A stretch of 64,000 nucleotides of DNA from Lachnospiraceae bacterium (GCA_910574865.1 CAJTDN010000003.1:248001-312000); one strand, 5' to 3'. Positions 51,543 to 60,123 are shown, counted from the first letter of the stretch. The notes: generated from the letters alone by a model not told the origin. Translations and numbers: made by a program.

Positions 51543-53252
51543 TCATTCCTCTTCGTTCAGCACGGAATCCCTAAGTTTCGTCAGCGTCACCTTCGTCTCG
51601 GCCGTCGTCTCGCCCAGAAGTCCTGCGATTTCCTGCGCCACCATCATCTGCTTGTCAATGACCTTCTGCGCCATTTCCATCGTTTCCAGCTTTAAATTAT
51701 AGTGTTGCTCCTTGATTTTCTCCTCGTGGGTAATGTCCCGGAAAATCACCAGCGCCGAGTCCAGATTCTCGATATAGACGACCGTCTCCTCCACTGTCAG
51801 CCCCTCGTGCGTGAGCTTCATTTTCTTGTTCATCACCGCGTCTTTGGTGCGCAGCGTCTCCTCGATGTCCGTCGCGTCCATGAACTCGAATATGTACCGC
51901 GTAAGCGCCTCCTCCCGGCCGACCCCGAGAAGCTCCTGCCCGCTCTTGTTGCATTCGCGGATACGCAGCTCGCCGTCCACGACGTAAATCATGTTCGGGG
52001 TCGTGTCCATCACGACGTTCGACATCGATTCCGCCTGCATCAGCGCATAAGGCATGCACATTTCCAGCTCCGCCTTGCCCTGGTAGACGGCAATCGCTTT
52101 CTCACGGCAGGTCGAATAGCCGCACGCGCCACAATTCAATTCGTCCTCGGCCGAATATTTGCCGGTCGATTTCAAAATTTCCTGAATCTGTTCCTCGCTC
52201 GGCATCTCGTCGTGCAACGAACGATTCGTAAATTCCTTCCGCATCTCTTCCATGCCCATCTTTGGCAGGTCACGCGCCGGCTGGTAAGTCACTTCCTTGT
52301 CAATGCGCACCTTCGCCTTCACGTACGACGTGTTCCAACGCGCCGAGGCCGGTCCTTTCGCGCACCCGCCCTCGCAGACGTTCGCCTCGATAAAGCAATG
52401 CTCCAGCTCGCCCTTTTGCAAACATTCTAACATCTCCATGCAATTTTCCAACCCGTCCACGTAAACCTTCTGATACGTGTCCATCTCTTCCCCGGTAATG
52501 ACGGACTGCACCACGCCTCCGCTGACCGGATACAACCGGTTAATTCTCGGGTCGGGATTTCCCATCGGCCTATCCTCACAGTCATGGAGCCGAACCTGCT
52601 CCTCCTCCAGCCACTCGGCCAGCTCCTCGAACGTCAAAATGGCGTCAATCGCCCCCGCCACACGCTCGTCTCCGCCCGCCTCCTGCTTTTTGGCAATGCA
52701 CGGGCCTAAGAACACCACCTTCGTCCCCTCGCCATATAATTTCTTGATATAACGCCCGTGCGCAATCATCGGGGACACGACCGGAGCCATGAACCTCGCG
52801 CACTTCGGATAATATTTCTCAACCAGGTCGTTGACGCTTGGACAACAAGTCGTGATAATATTTGGCATTTGCCCTTCCCGAATCAATTTCTTGTACTCTT
52901 CCGTCACCAGCGCCGCACCCTCGGCGGTCTCGCGCACCTCGGCAAAGCCTAGCCGCAAAAGGGCGTCCACCACCTGGCCGGGACGGTCAAATTCCAACAC
53001 GCCCACGTAGGAGGGGGCGATGGAGATGACCACCTTTTCCCCTTTTCTCAAAAAACGCTTCACGCGCCCCATGTCGCTGGAAAACGTCTTCGCATTCTGC
53101 GGGCAGATTTCCATGCACTTTCCACAGTGAATACAGTGATCCTCCATGATGTGCGCCTGTGAATCCTTCACGGAAATCGCCTTCACCATGCAATGGCGCA
53201 CACATTTGTAACAATGCCTGCACTTCGCATCCGTAAAATCAATGACTCTCAT
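51543..53252 (-). CDS. Sensory [FeFe]-hydrogenase-like protein (HydS, group C) with PAS domain
   Basis: A 569-residue protein. Two [4Fe4S] clusters: Cys11/14/17/21 and Cys40/43/46/50. H-cluster domain (about 70-320) with L1 TTCCPSV (Cys136, 137), L2 GPCIAKK (Cys185) and L3 EANVCEGGCAKG (Cys293, 297), so all cluster ligands are kept though the surrounding residues differ from bidirectional HydA. A further Fe-S motif CGACGYSTC (374-382) plus Cys399, then a PAS domain (about 405-510) and a coiled coil. This layout is that of putative H2-sensing hydrogenases rather than catalytic ones. GGAGGGACG precedes the ATG. It stands 16 bp after ktrA. Confidence 0.88.
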   Translation of the reverse strand: MRVIDFTDAKCRHCYKCVRHCMVKAISVKDSQAHIMEDHCIHCGKCMEICPQNAKTFSSDMGRVKRFLRKGEKVVISIAPSYVGVLEFDRPGQVVDALLRLGFAEVRETAEGAALVTEEYKKLIREGQMPNIITTCCPSVNDLVEKYYPKCARFMAPVVSPMIAHGRYIKKLYGEGTKVVFLGPCIAKKQEAGGDERVAGAIDAILTFEELAEWLEEEQVRLHDCEDRPMGNPDPRINRLYPVSGGVVQSVITGEEMDTYQKVYVDGLENCMEMLECLQKGELEHCFIEANVCEGGCAKGPASARWNTSYVKAKVRIDKEVTYQPARDLPKMGMEEMRKEFTNRSLHDEMPSEEQIQEILKSTGKYSAEDELNCGACGYSTCREKAIAVYQGKAELEMCMPYALMQAESMSNVVMDTTPNMIYVVDGELRIRECNKSGQELLGVGREEALTRYIFEFMDATDIEETLRTKDAVMNKKMKLTHEGLTVEETVVYIENLDSALVIFRDITHEEKIKEQHYNLKLETMEMAQKVIDKQMMVAQEIAGLLGETTAETKVTLTKLRDSVLNEEE

Positions 53253-53267
53253 CTTTTCGTCCCTCCA

Positions 53268-53918
53268 TCACGCATCTTCCAATATTCGATCAACGTCCTC
53301 TTTTTTTCCAATCACCATCAAATGGTCGTCCGCCTCCATCTTCCGGCTTGCCGAAGGCATGATGGTCAGCTTGCCGCGCTGTTTCACGCCCACGATACTG
53401 ACATGATAGTTCTTGCGCACGTCCAGTTCCAAAATGCTTTTCCCGACCCAATGCTTTGCCGGAAGGATTTCATATATCGAATACTCCTCCGTCAATTCGA
53501 TATAGTCAAACACGTTATTCGCACTGTGCTGCACGGCCAGCCGTTCCGCCACGTCCCGATCCGGATAAACGACCTCGTCGGCCCCGTTGCGCAAAAGGAA
53601 CTTCGCCTGCAAGTCGCGGTTCGCCTTGCTGACCACGTACTTCGCCCCCAGTTCCTTCAACTGGCTGGTAATCTCCAGGCTGCTCTGGAAATTCGAACCA
53701 ATGCAAACATAACACAAGTCATAATTTCCCACCCCGAGGCTTTTTAATACCTCGATGTCCGTACAATCCCCGACCCGCGCCAACGTGGCATACTGCAAAA
53801 GATCGCGCATCTGCTCCTCGTCCTCGTCCACGATCATGATTTCATTTCCCAGTTCCGCCATCTTTTCACACAAATGATGCCCGAACCTTCCCAGGCCGAT
53901 AATTAAAACCGATTTCAT
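53268..53918 (-). CDS. ktrA: KtrA/TrkA-type potassium channel regulatory subunit
   Basis: A 216-residue RCK protein. The Rossmann domain starts VLIIGLGRFGHHLCEKMAEL and binds nucleotide (acidic residue in IVDEDEEQM); the RCK_C domain (about 140-216) is at the end. It gates the KtrB channel by ATP/ADP. AAAGGAG precedes the ATG. It lies between ktrB and the hydrogenase gene. Confidence 0.9.
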   Translation of the reverse strand: MKSVLIIGLGRFGHHLCEKMAELGNEIMIVDEDEEQMRDLLQYATLARVGDCTDIEVLKSLGVGNYDLCYVCIGSNFQSSLEITSQLKELGAKYVVSKANRDLQAKFLLRNGADEVVYPDRDVAERLAVQHSANNVFDYIELTEEYSIYEILPAKHWVGKSILELDVRKNYHVSIVGVKQRGKLTIMPSASRKMEADDHLMVIGKKEDVDRILEDA

Positions 53919-54003
53919 TTTCTTTCCACTCCTTTACCCAATCTCATACCGCGTCATCAAGTCGGCGCGCCGCTTACAGACTGCCGTTTTCCCACCCCGG
54001 CGC

Positions 54004-55362
54004 TCACCCGATCATGATTTGCTCCACCGGCTGCTTGACCGCCGCGTCCACCTTGTGCCCGCGCAGGGAAAACGCGAACGTCAAGCTTCCCACCCGTCCG
54101 CAGTACATCAGAAATATCAGGACGAATTTGGAAACCGCCGTCATCTCCCGCGTCACCCCGGTCGTCATGCCGACCGTGCCAATCGCCGAGAACACCTCGA
54201 ACAGCACGTCCGTCAACGGCAGCGCCTGCGCCCCGCTGATAATGACGATGGCGGCCACTGCCGCGAACAAGTTGATGCACAACACGGAACTCGCCTTGTG
54301 GATACTGCCGTCATCCAGCCTGCGCCCGAACACGTTGCAGTCCTTTTTCTGCTGCAGGCTGGCAACCGCGTAAATAATCAACACTAAAAACGTCGTCGTC
54401 TTGATGCCGCCCGCCGTCGAACCCGGACTGCCGCCGATAAACATCAAAATCATCGTGATCATTTTTCCGCTGTCCGATAACGCCGCCGTATCCACCGTGT
54501 TAAACCCGGCCGTCCTCGCCGTCACCGAACCGAACATGGAACACAGAATCTGGTCTCCCGGCGGCATCCCCTTCAGCGTATAGTCCTGCTCCGCGATAAA
54601 AAGCAAAACCGTCCCCGCCGCCAAAAGCACCGCCGTCGTCAAAACGACCAGCTTCGTGTGCAGGCGGTATTTGCGGAATCGCAATTTATTTTGTTTCAAG
54701 TCGCTCCATACGAAAAATCCCAGACCACCCAGTATAATCAGTGCCATCAATACCAGGTTGACAAACCAGTCATCGTAATATGCGGTAAAAGAAGAATATG
54801 CTTCCCCCTCCCCCATCAGGTCGAACCCCGCATTGCAAAATGCTGAAACAGAGTGAAAAATCCCGTAAAACAACGCCTTTCCAAACGGCATCTTCCGCCA
54901 GAAGCACAAGGTCAGAAGAACCGCTCCCGTCCCCTCAATTAAAAATGTCCCCTTGATAATGAATTTCGTCAGGCGCACGATTCCGCCAAGCTGCAAGGCG
55001 TTCACGCTCTCCTGCATCGTGCCGCGCATCCAAAGGCCCACCCTGCGCCGAAGGAGCGTGGCAAAAAACACGCCGATGGTCATAAATCCCAATCCACCGA
55101 TTTGGATGATGCCGATAATCACGCACTGCCCGAACGTGGACCAGTACTGGTACGTGTCACGCACCACCAGGCCCGTCACGCAGGCCGCCGAAGTGGCCGT
55201 GAACATCGCGTCCGTAAACGGCGTGACTACCCCCTCCCGGGTGGAGACCGGCAACATCAAAAGCCCCGTCCCCAACAATATAATCAACGTATATCCAAGC
55301 ACCAGCATCTGCGTCTGCGTCAGCCGGTTCAGTCTCCAATTTTTCATTGCACTAATTCCCAT
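54004..55362 (-). CDS. ktrB: KtrB/TrkH-type potassium transporter membrane subunit
   Basis: A 452-residue membrane protein with four M1-P-M2 repeats. Filter-like loops are SAACVTGLVV, SAFCNAGFDL, SVTARTAGFNTV and SAIGTVGMTTGVT. It imports K+ (with Na+ in many species). The start is ATG 55362, with a second ATG at 55347 possible; neither has a strong binding site. It is first in line of ktrB-ktrA-hydrogenase-phosphatase, which may form one transcript. Confidence 0.9.
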   Translation of the reverse strand: MGISAMKNWRLNRLTQTQMLVLGYTLIILLGTGLLMLPVSTREGVVTPFTDAMFTATSAACVTGLVVRDTYQYWSTFGQCVIIGIIQIGGLGFMTIGVFFATLLRRRVGLWMRGTMQESVNALQLGGIVRLTKFIIKGTFLIEGTGAVLLTLCFWRKMPFGKALFYGIFHSVSAFCNAGFDLMGEGEAYSSFTAYYDDWFVNLVLMALIILGGLGFFVWSDLKQNKLRFRKYRLHTKLVVLTTAVLLAAGTVLLFIAEQDYTLKGMPPGDQILCSMFGSVTARTAGFNTVDTAALSDSGKMITMILMFIGGSPGSTAGGIKTTTFLVLIIYAVASLQQKKDCNVFGRRLDDGSIHKASSVLCINLFAAVAAIVIISGAQALPLTDVLFEVFSAIGTVGMTTGVTREMTAVSKFVLIFLMYCGRVGSLTFAFSLRGHKVDAAVKQPVEQIMIG

Positions 55363-55526
55363 CTTGATTTACTGTAAAAGTCCCGGACGGCAGCGAAACG
55401 ATAGCAATCTTACTTGCATATTCGTTTCGACATCGGACGGGCTAACCCGTATGAGCAAGTAGGGCGATAGCCCGAATTGCGAATGCGGGTGTCGATTGCT
55501 TCGTGCAGGGCATTCCCGCAATCGCC
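55363..55526. other. Hairpin-rich intergenic stretch before ktrB
   Basis: Inverted repeats CGAAACG/CGTTTCG, GCAATC...GATTGC and GGGCGATAGCCC-like elements fill this stretch. I cannot assign it to a riboswitch class; c-di-AMP or K+-related control would be natural before ktr genes, but the conserved ydaO core is not recognised. Confidence 0.3.
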
Positions 55527-55868
55527 TCACGAATTCTTTAAATCCAGTTGCCGCAAAATCTCATCCATATTTCGCCTTCCATAAACAACTCGCAAAATAT
55601 AGATGGTTTTCTCTTCTAAATTGGCAAAATAATATAACACATAATTGCCAACAAGCTTTTTCCTTATTTCTTTATCTGGCAAAAAATCATTGACGACAAG
55701 CGTGCCGCTATTCGGAAATGTCCGCGTTTCCTCAATGACCTTTTGAAGTTTATTCATAAAATCTGATGCGACTTTGGGATTTGACAACTCTCTTGCAATA
55801 TATAAAATAATGTCATCCAAGTCAGCCTCCGCTTTTTGTGTGAACTGATAGTTATACTTAGATTCCAT
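55527..55868 (-). CDS. RelE/ParE-type toxin cut off from its antitoxin by a MITE
   Basis: A 113-residue toxin (YQFTQKAEADLDDIILYIAR, LVGNYVLYYFANLEEKTIYI, VVYGRRNMDEIL) of the RelE/ParE superfamily. Its ATG (55866-55868) now abuts the end of an inserted element and has no ribosome-binding site. Before the insertion the start lay inside the antitoxin gene behind AGAGG. The coding frame is intact, so the protein could still be made if translation starts by another route. Confidence 0.8.
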   Translation of the reverse strand: MESKYNYQFTQKAEADLDDIILYIARELSNPKVASDFMNKLQKVIEETRTFPNSGTLVVNDFLPDKEIRKKLVGNYVLYYFANLEEKTIYILRVVYGRRNMDEILRQLDLKNS

Positions 55869-56146
55869 AGCGTCGGTGTACGGAGGGCAACACGCCCGGG
55901 CCCATGTGATTTCAAGGGTTTTCAGCGTCATCTTCAATCGGCGTACGTCCTTGTACGCCTCATTCATCTTCCTTGAAAACCCTTGAAATCCCTATGGGTG
56001 AGGTCGTAGAGTCGTGAAGAGGCATATTTCCCCTCTTTCAAGGCACTTAAGCGACGCGTACAAGGACGTACGCGGAGTGAAAGTAACGATGAAAGAGGGG
56101 AAATATGCCCTTCATCGACCGTGTTGCCTTCTGTACACCGACGCTA
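55868..56146. mobile_element. MITE with 25-bp terminal inverted repeats, inserted at TA between antitoxin and toxin
   Basis: The element is bounded by TA (55868-55869 and 56145-56146). Its ends, 55870-55894 and 56120-56144, are inverted repeats at 23 of 25 positions and begin GCGTCGGTGTAC. Inside are two large hairpins (GATTTCAAGGGTTTTCA with TGAAAACCCTTGAAATC; CATATTTCCCCTCTTTCA with its complement) each enclosing a GCGTAC/GTACGC hairpin. It has no coding capacity. TA duplication points to an IS630/Tc1-mariner-type transposase acting in trans. Confidence 0.85.
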
Positions 56147-56392
56147 TCTACCTCTTATATTACCAATAACCGTTTCCCCATCTACAAGACGACCTGCCTT
56201 CACGTCTTCTATCCCCTCCATAACGGTCTTTGCCTCATACATTTTCTGCATGGTACGTTCATAATACTCGATATCCATGACGACCAGGCGTCCATATCCG
56301 TTTTTTGTCACATAAATCGGCCCGTTTTCTTCCGCGCAACGTCGTTCCACCTCGACTGTATTCTTCAAATCACGCATAGGAATAATCTGCAT
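56144..56392 (-). CDS. Phd/YefM-type antitoxin with C-terminus altered by MITE
   Basis: An 82-residue antitoxin (MQIIPMRDLKNTVEVERRCA, ENGPIYVTKNGYGRLVVMDI) with acidic C-terminus. GGAGGCG precedes the ATG and a TTGACT-N17-TACAAT promoter lies upstream. Its TAG stop is created at the junction with the MITE; without the element the frame would read on three codons (Tyr-Gly-Ile) to a TAA that overlaps the toxin start. The protein should still be functional. Confidence 0.85.
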   Translation of the reverse strand: MQIIPMRDLKNTVEVERRCAEENGPIYVTKNGYGRLVVMDIEYYERTMQKMYEAKTVMEGIEDVKAGRLVDGETVIGNIRGR

Positions 56393-56419
56393 AAAAATCG
56401 CCTCCTTTTTCATGGTCGT

Positions 56420-56448
56420 ATTGTATCTCATATTTAGCCACAAGTCAA
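56420..56448 (-). promoter_or_regulatory. Promoter of the MITE-split toxin-antitoxin operon
   Basis: On the minus strand: TTGACT (56443-56448), 17 bp, TACAAT (56420-56425), 28 bp before the antitoxin start codon. Confidence 0.7.
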
Positions 56449-56482
56449 CAAATCCACTAAAAAAAGCGCAGAAGATTTCCTT

Positions 56483-57643
56483 CTACGCTTTTCCAAACCT
56501 TATTTTCAAATTTCCCTCCTCCCACTTTGCCCCGGCGATTTCCATGCCGGCAAACCCGGCCGGTGCGGGAAAGCGGCGGCTCTCGTTTCCGACCCCCACC
56601 ACGATTTCATTTCCATCCTGACGCAAATCCAAATCTTCCTTCTCGGCAAACGGCAGGTATATCGTAAGCGTCCTATTCTCGTCGTCCACCCGGTAAATCT
56701 CTTTGTGAAACAGCACCGCGTCCGGGTCAGCGTCCTGGAACATCCCGTCCCCCACTTCCTCCAGCACGTCGAGCGTCCGAAGCTCCTTCGGTAACAGTTC
56801 CACGTAAATGCGAGGCACCTCACTAAAGCTCTCGCTGATTTCACGCAACGCCTCTTCCTGCAATTTCTTCCACTTGCAAAAATACCCTTCCATCGCCTTT
56901 TCCGGATAAATGTGGTTCACGATGACCGCGTCCACGTTGTAATGGTACAAGTAAAGACATGTAAAATTGCGTTTTGCCTCACTGATGACGATTTTTTCCG
57001 GCGTTGTCACGACGCGCAGGCTCACGATGTCCTGATTAAGCAGCAGTTCCTGCAGCCGCAACATTTTGTCCAGCAAATATTCCACGTCGTCAAACACCTC
57101 GTCCTTCGGCATGGGAACCTTCATCAGCCCTTCCATAAGCACGCCCACGGTTTTCACCCCCGCCTTTTCAATCGGCAGCAATCTCCGTATCAGGCCGGCC
57201 AGCCGCTCCGGGTATTTAAGCAAGGCCAACGTCTCGCCCGTGGGCGCGCAGTCCACGATAATCGTGTCATAATCCCCGCTTTCATACATGTCCAGGATTC
57301 GGAACATGGAAAACAATTCCTCCAAGCCGGGAAATACAAGCAGTTCTTCCACTTCGATTCCCGTCCCGCCTTGTGACGCGAGGAATTGTTTGAAATATCC
57401 CTTCAAATTTCCCCAGCTTTTCTCGCCCTCGTACACGGTATCGACTTCCATCGCGTACAAACGCCCCGAAACCTTCGTCGGCTCCCGCCCGATTTTAATA
57501 TCGAACGAATCCCCCAGGCTGTGCGCCTGATCCGTGCTCATGATGAGCACACGTTTCCCGCCCTTCGCGATTTTGCAGGCGGTCGCGGCCGCCATGCTCG
57601 TCTTGCCCACGCCGCCTTTGCCTGTATAAATGATAATCCTCAT
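56483..57643 (-). CDS. ArsA/Get3-like ATPase with HSP20-like C-terminal domain (copy 1)
   Basis: A 386-residue ATPase. Deviant Walker A GKGGVGKTS at residues 8-16, switch I STDQAHSLGDSF, switch II VDCAPTGETLALLKYP. The last 80 residues (LTIYLPFAEKEDLDLRQDGN, IVVGVGNESRRF) form the alpha-crystallin-like ArsA_HSP20 domain. Family members couple ATP use to metalloid export or to handling membrane proteins, but no ArsB, ArsD or tail-anchor partner is nearby. ATG at 57643 follows GGAAGGCGG. Last gene of a four-gene operon with a MarR regulator, a paralogous ATPase and a 75-aa protein. Confidence 0.85.
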   Translation of the reverse strand: MRIIIYTGKGGVGKTSMAAATACKIAKGGKRVLIMSTDQAHSLGDSFDIKIGREPTKVSGRLYAMEVDTVYEGEKSWGNLKGYFKQFLASQGGTGIEVEELLVFPGLEELFSMFRILDMYESGDYDTIIVDCAPTGETLALLKYPERLAGLIRRLLPIEKAGVKTVGVLMEGLMKVPMPKDEVFDDVEYLLDKMLRLQELLLNQDIVSLRVVTTPEKIVISEAKRNFTCLYLYHYNVDAVIVNHIYPEKAMEGYFCKWKKLQEEALREISESFSEVPRIYVELLPKELRTLDVLEEVGDGMFQDADPDAVLFHKEIYRVDDENRTLTIYLPFAEKEDLDLRQDGNEIVVGVGNESRRFPAPAGFAGMEIAGAKWEEGNLKIRFGKA

Positions 57644-57733
57644 GCTCCGCCTTCCTTTCCATTCAACATGACCCACTTTCAGCATTATCCACGAGGCCGC
57701 GTGCCATGCCGCACAGCCACCCGTTTCCATGAT

Positions 57734-57961
57734 TCACGCGATTTCCACCTTTTTTGCTTTTGGCTTTTTTGTCGCGTCAAAATCTCCGTTTCCTTTCCCG
57801 CAGCCTTTCAACAAATCCGCGGCCGTTTCCAAAACCATACATTTTACTTCCCGCTCAATCACGTCGATATGGGCATTCATCTTCTCTGGAAACAACGCAC
57901 GAAATGCCTTTTTCTGATAGGCGCCCGCCGTCTTAATCCTATCCAATAACCCTCGACTCAT
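57734..57961 (-). CDS. Small protein between two ArsA-like ATPases, 75 aa
   Basis: A 75-residue protein I do not recognise: MSRGLLDRIKTAGAYQKKAF, then RALFPEKMNAHIDVIEREVK, a helix and a Lys-rich tail (ATKKPKAKKVEIA). The ATG at 57961 has AAGGAAG ahead; a longer frame to 58003 is less likely. It lies 90 bp before copy 1 and is in line with the operon, so it may be a partner of the ATPases. Confidence 0.6.
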   Translation of the reverse strand: MSRGLLDRIKTAGAYQKKAFRALFPEKMNAHIDVIEREVKCMVLETAADLLKGCGKGNGDFDATKKPKAKKVEIA

Positions 57962-58015
57962 CCTTGCCACTTCCTTTCTCAACAAATCGCAAATTTGTTC
58001 CAACTGTGCGGTTGC

Positions 58016-58070
58016 AATCCGATAACCGACTGGAATGCAATTTATTGCAATGACAGCCTGTTATCGGATT
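58016..58070. repeat. Inverted repeat inside the ArsA operon
   Basis: AATCCGATAAC (58016-58026) pairs with GTTATCGGATT (58060-58070) and encloses TGCAAT/TTGCA. A second repeat GTAAAAC.../...GTTTTAC with an inner GCGCGTAAGCGCG follows to 58142. No T-run, so mRNA processing or stability is as likely as termination. Confidence 0.5.
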
Positions 58071-58165
58071 AGCACCCCATCCCCCTAATGAGTAAAACAC
58101 GGCTGCGTCAGCAGACGTAAGAGCGCGTAAGCGCGAGTTTTACGAATGTATGGATGGGTTGGAAT

Positions 58166-59407
58166 TTATTCTACTTCATTTTCCGCCCTCTCGAATCGAA
58201 TCCGCAGCCTCCCGTTTTCCAGCTTCGCTCCCGCCACCTCATAGCTTCTAAGGACGTTCGGGAGCGGGATGTTTCTCTTGAAATTCCCCGTCTTAACAAT
58301 GATGTCCGTTCCCCCCTGGTACAAGTCGACGTCCTCTTTCCTCGCGCACGGCAGGACGACCTCCAATTGATACGCGTCCCCGTCCTGCTTGAAACACTCC
58401 CGTTCGGTAATGGCCTTCGCCGCGAACACGTCATTTTCATCCAGCACGTCTTGCACGATACGCCCGATATTTTCCTCGCCCCGAAGCTCCTCGTCATACC
58501 ACGGGATTTCATAGATGGGGAGCGCCGCAAACGTTTCCTTTAAAATCGTGACATACTCCTGCTGGATGTCCAGCCATTGCTCAAAAAAATTATTTCCGAC
58601 ATTTCTTGGAAGAATCCGGTTAATATAAAGCCCGTCCACGTTAAAATTATATAAGTTCATATACATGTAATTCCGCTTCGTTTCCTCCACGACCATCTTC
58701 TCCGGCGCGGTCACGATACGGATGCTGGTAATGTCCCGGTTTTTCAACAGCTCCTGCAGTTCGGCCAATTTCAGGTACAGCTTCTCTATGTCGTTCATGG
58801 CATCCTTGTTGGGCATTTCCACCTTAAACGCCGCTTTTGAAATCGGCTCCAGAATCCGCACGCCCACCTTCCCAATCGGAAAAAGCTTCTCCATGTACCA
58901 CGAAAGCAGCTCGGGAAATTTTAACAGCGACAATGTTTCGCCCGTGGGCGCGCAATCCACGATAATTCTTTCATAATCCTCCTTTTGATAAATGTCCGCG
59001 ATTTTCAAAAGGGAAAAAAGCTCCTCCAACCCCGGAATCATCGCCATTTCCTGCAAGGCGGACGTCGGCTCTTTTGCCGCGTTCTTTTGGTTGTTTTTGG
59101 ACGGACGTTTCTCACGGCCACCCAGGTCCGCCGCCCCCGAAAGCAGTTTCCCCAGATAATTTCCCATGGCCGGAAAATCGTGCTCCATCACATGCTCCGG
59201 AGCGATTTCATAAAGGTCTGGCCCAAGTGAAACCCGCTCAATTTCCTTTCCCAGCTTTTTGCCAAAAATGTCCCCCAGATTGTGCGCCATGTCGGTGCTG
59301 ACAAGCAGCGTCCTTACCCCTTCCCGCGCGCTTTTGATGGCATGCGCCGCGGCAACACTGCTTTTCCCCACGCCGCCCTTTCCCGTAAAAATGTAAATCC
59401 GCTTCAT
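58166..59407 (-). CDS. ArsA/Get3-like ATPase with HSP20-like C-terminal domain (copy 2)
   Basis: A 413-residue paralogue of the ATPase at 56483. GKGGVGKSSV near residue 9, STDMAHNLGDIF, VDCAPTGETLSLLKFP and the C-terminal HSP20-like domain (LEVVLPCARKEDVDLYQGGT) are all present. It has an inserted basic linker (about residues 98-115, GREKRPSKNNQKNAAKEP) that copy 1 lacks. The two may form a heterodimer in place of the fused double ATPase of classical ArsA. ATG at 59407 behind GGGAG; GTG at 59410 is an alternative. Confidence 0.85.
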   Translation of the reverse strand: MKRIYIFTGKGGVGKSSVAAAHAIKSAREGVRTLLVSTDMAHNLGDIFGKKLGKEIERVSLGPDLYEIAPEHVMEHDFPAMGNYLGKLLSGAADLGGREKRPSKNNQKNAAKEPTSALQEMAMIPGLEELFSLLKIADIYQKEDYERIIVDCAPTGETLSLLKFPELLSWYMEKLFPIGKVGVRILEPISKAAFKVEMPNKDAMNDIEKLYLKLAELQELLKNRDITSIRIVTAPEKMVVEETKRNYMYMNLYNFNVDGLYINRILPRNVGNNFFEQWLDIQQEYVTILKETFAALPIYEIPWYDEELRGEENIGRIVQDVLDENDVFAAKAITERECFKQDGDAYQLEVVLPCARKEDVDLYQGGTDIIVKTGNFKRNIPLPNVLRSYEVAGAKLENGRLRIRFERAENEVE

Positions 59408-59559
59408 CACGTTCTCCCTTCCCTAATCATTCTCCACTCGAATAATTCGCCATTCGAAGTATTGTCCTGAAAGCAAGGCGGCCTCTTTACCGCCTCTATT
59501 ACAGCCTATCTTGCCTTTGTCCCGCCGCCAACCAGCACCATCGCCGCGTCCACGCGCCT

Positions 59560-59620
59560 TTTATTCCCGCGAGCAACGAGTCAAAGTCATACCTTGCATG
59601 GCCTTGGCGGCTGCCGCGGG
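59560..59620. repeat. Dispersed palindromic repeat R2, copy 2 (reverse orientation)
   Basis: The reverse complement of this stretch matches 45964-46023 with about six differences (CTCGTTGCTCGCGGGAATAA is identical). It lies directly beyond the stop of the MarR gene. Confidence 0.7.
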
Positions 59621-59625
59621 GGATT

Positions 59626-60123
59626 TCACTCAATCATGATTTTTCGTACCTTTCTCGGCGCTTCCTCGGCCTTCCGCTCCTCCTTGAGAATGTCTTTGAC
59701 CTTGGCCGCCACCTTGTAAAACAACTCCATCTCATCTTTCGTAAGCGAACCGAATATCTTCATGCCATAGCGCGTCAATTCCCGGACCAGCTTTTCAAAC
59801 TGTGCCATCCCTTTCTCGCTAAATCCGATCAAGACCACCCTTTTGTCCTCCGTAGAACGCGTCCGCACGATAAACCCGCCCTTTTCCATCCGGTTGACAA
59901 TCCCCGTCGCCGTGTTCAAAGGCACATGGATGTACTCCGCAATCTCCGTCATGTTCACCTCGCGTTTCCGGTAAAGCAGCCAGAAAATCAAGACCTCGTT
60001 CTTCGAACAATTGAGGAAAATATTCTCCCATAGGTCGGAAGACAATAATTCCTTCACTTCCTCGACATACTCGAAAATAAAATCAAACACCGCGCCGGCC
60101 GCGCCCTGCTCCTTCCACTCCAT
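59626..60123 (-). CDS. MarR family regulator heading the ArsA-like operon
   Basis: A 165-residue winged-helix regulator (VNMTEIAEYIHVPLNTATGI, TRSTEDKRVVLIGFSEKGMA). ATG at 60123 has AAGGAG ahead; the frame further upstream reads through the promoter. The promoter TTGACA-N17-TAGAAT (60224-60252) carries the palindrome GAATTA-AAA-TAATTC over its -10 element, a likely autoregulatory site. The two ATPases and the 75-aa gene follow in line. Confidence 0.8.
   Translation of the reverse strand: MEWKEQGAAGAVFDFIFEYVEEVKELLSSDLWENIFLNCSKNEVLIFWLLYRKREVNMTEIAEYIHVPLNTATGIVNRMEKGGFIVRTRSTEDKRVVLIGFSEKGMAQFEKLVRELTRYGMKIFGSLTKDEMELFYKVAAKVKDILKEERKAEEAPRKVRKIMIE

Noticed and set aside
51543-53252. Catalytic, H2-producing [FeFe]-hydrogenase
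   Set aside because: Cluster ligands are kept, but the PAS domain, the neighbouring phosphatase and the changed residues around the L1 and L3 motifs fit a sensory protein better.
55363-55526. c-di-AMP (ydaO) or other riboswitch before ktrB
   Set aside because: The stretch is rich in hairpins and the position would be right, but I could not find the conserved core or a terminator/antiterminator pair.
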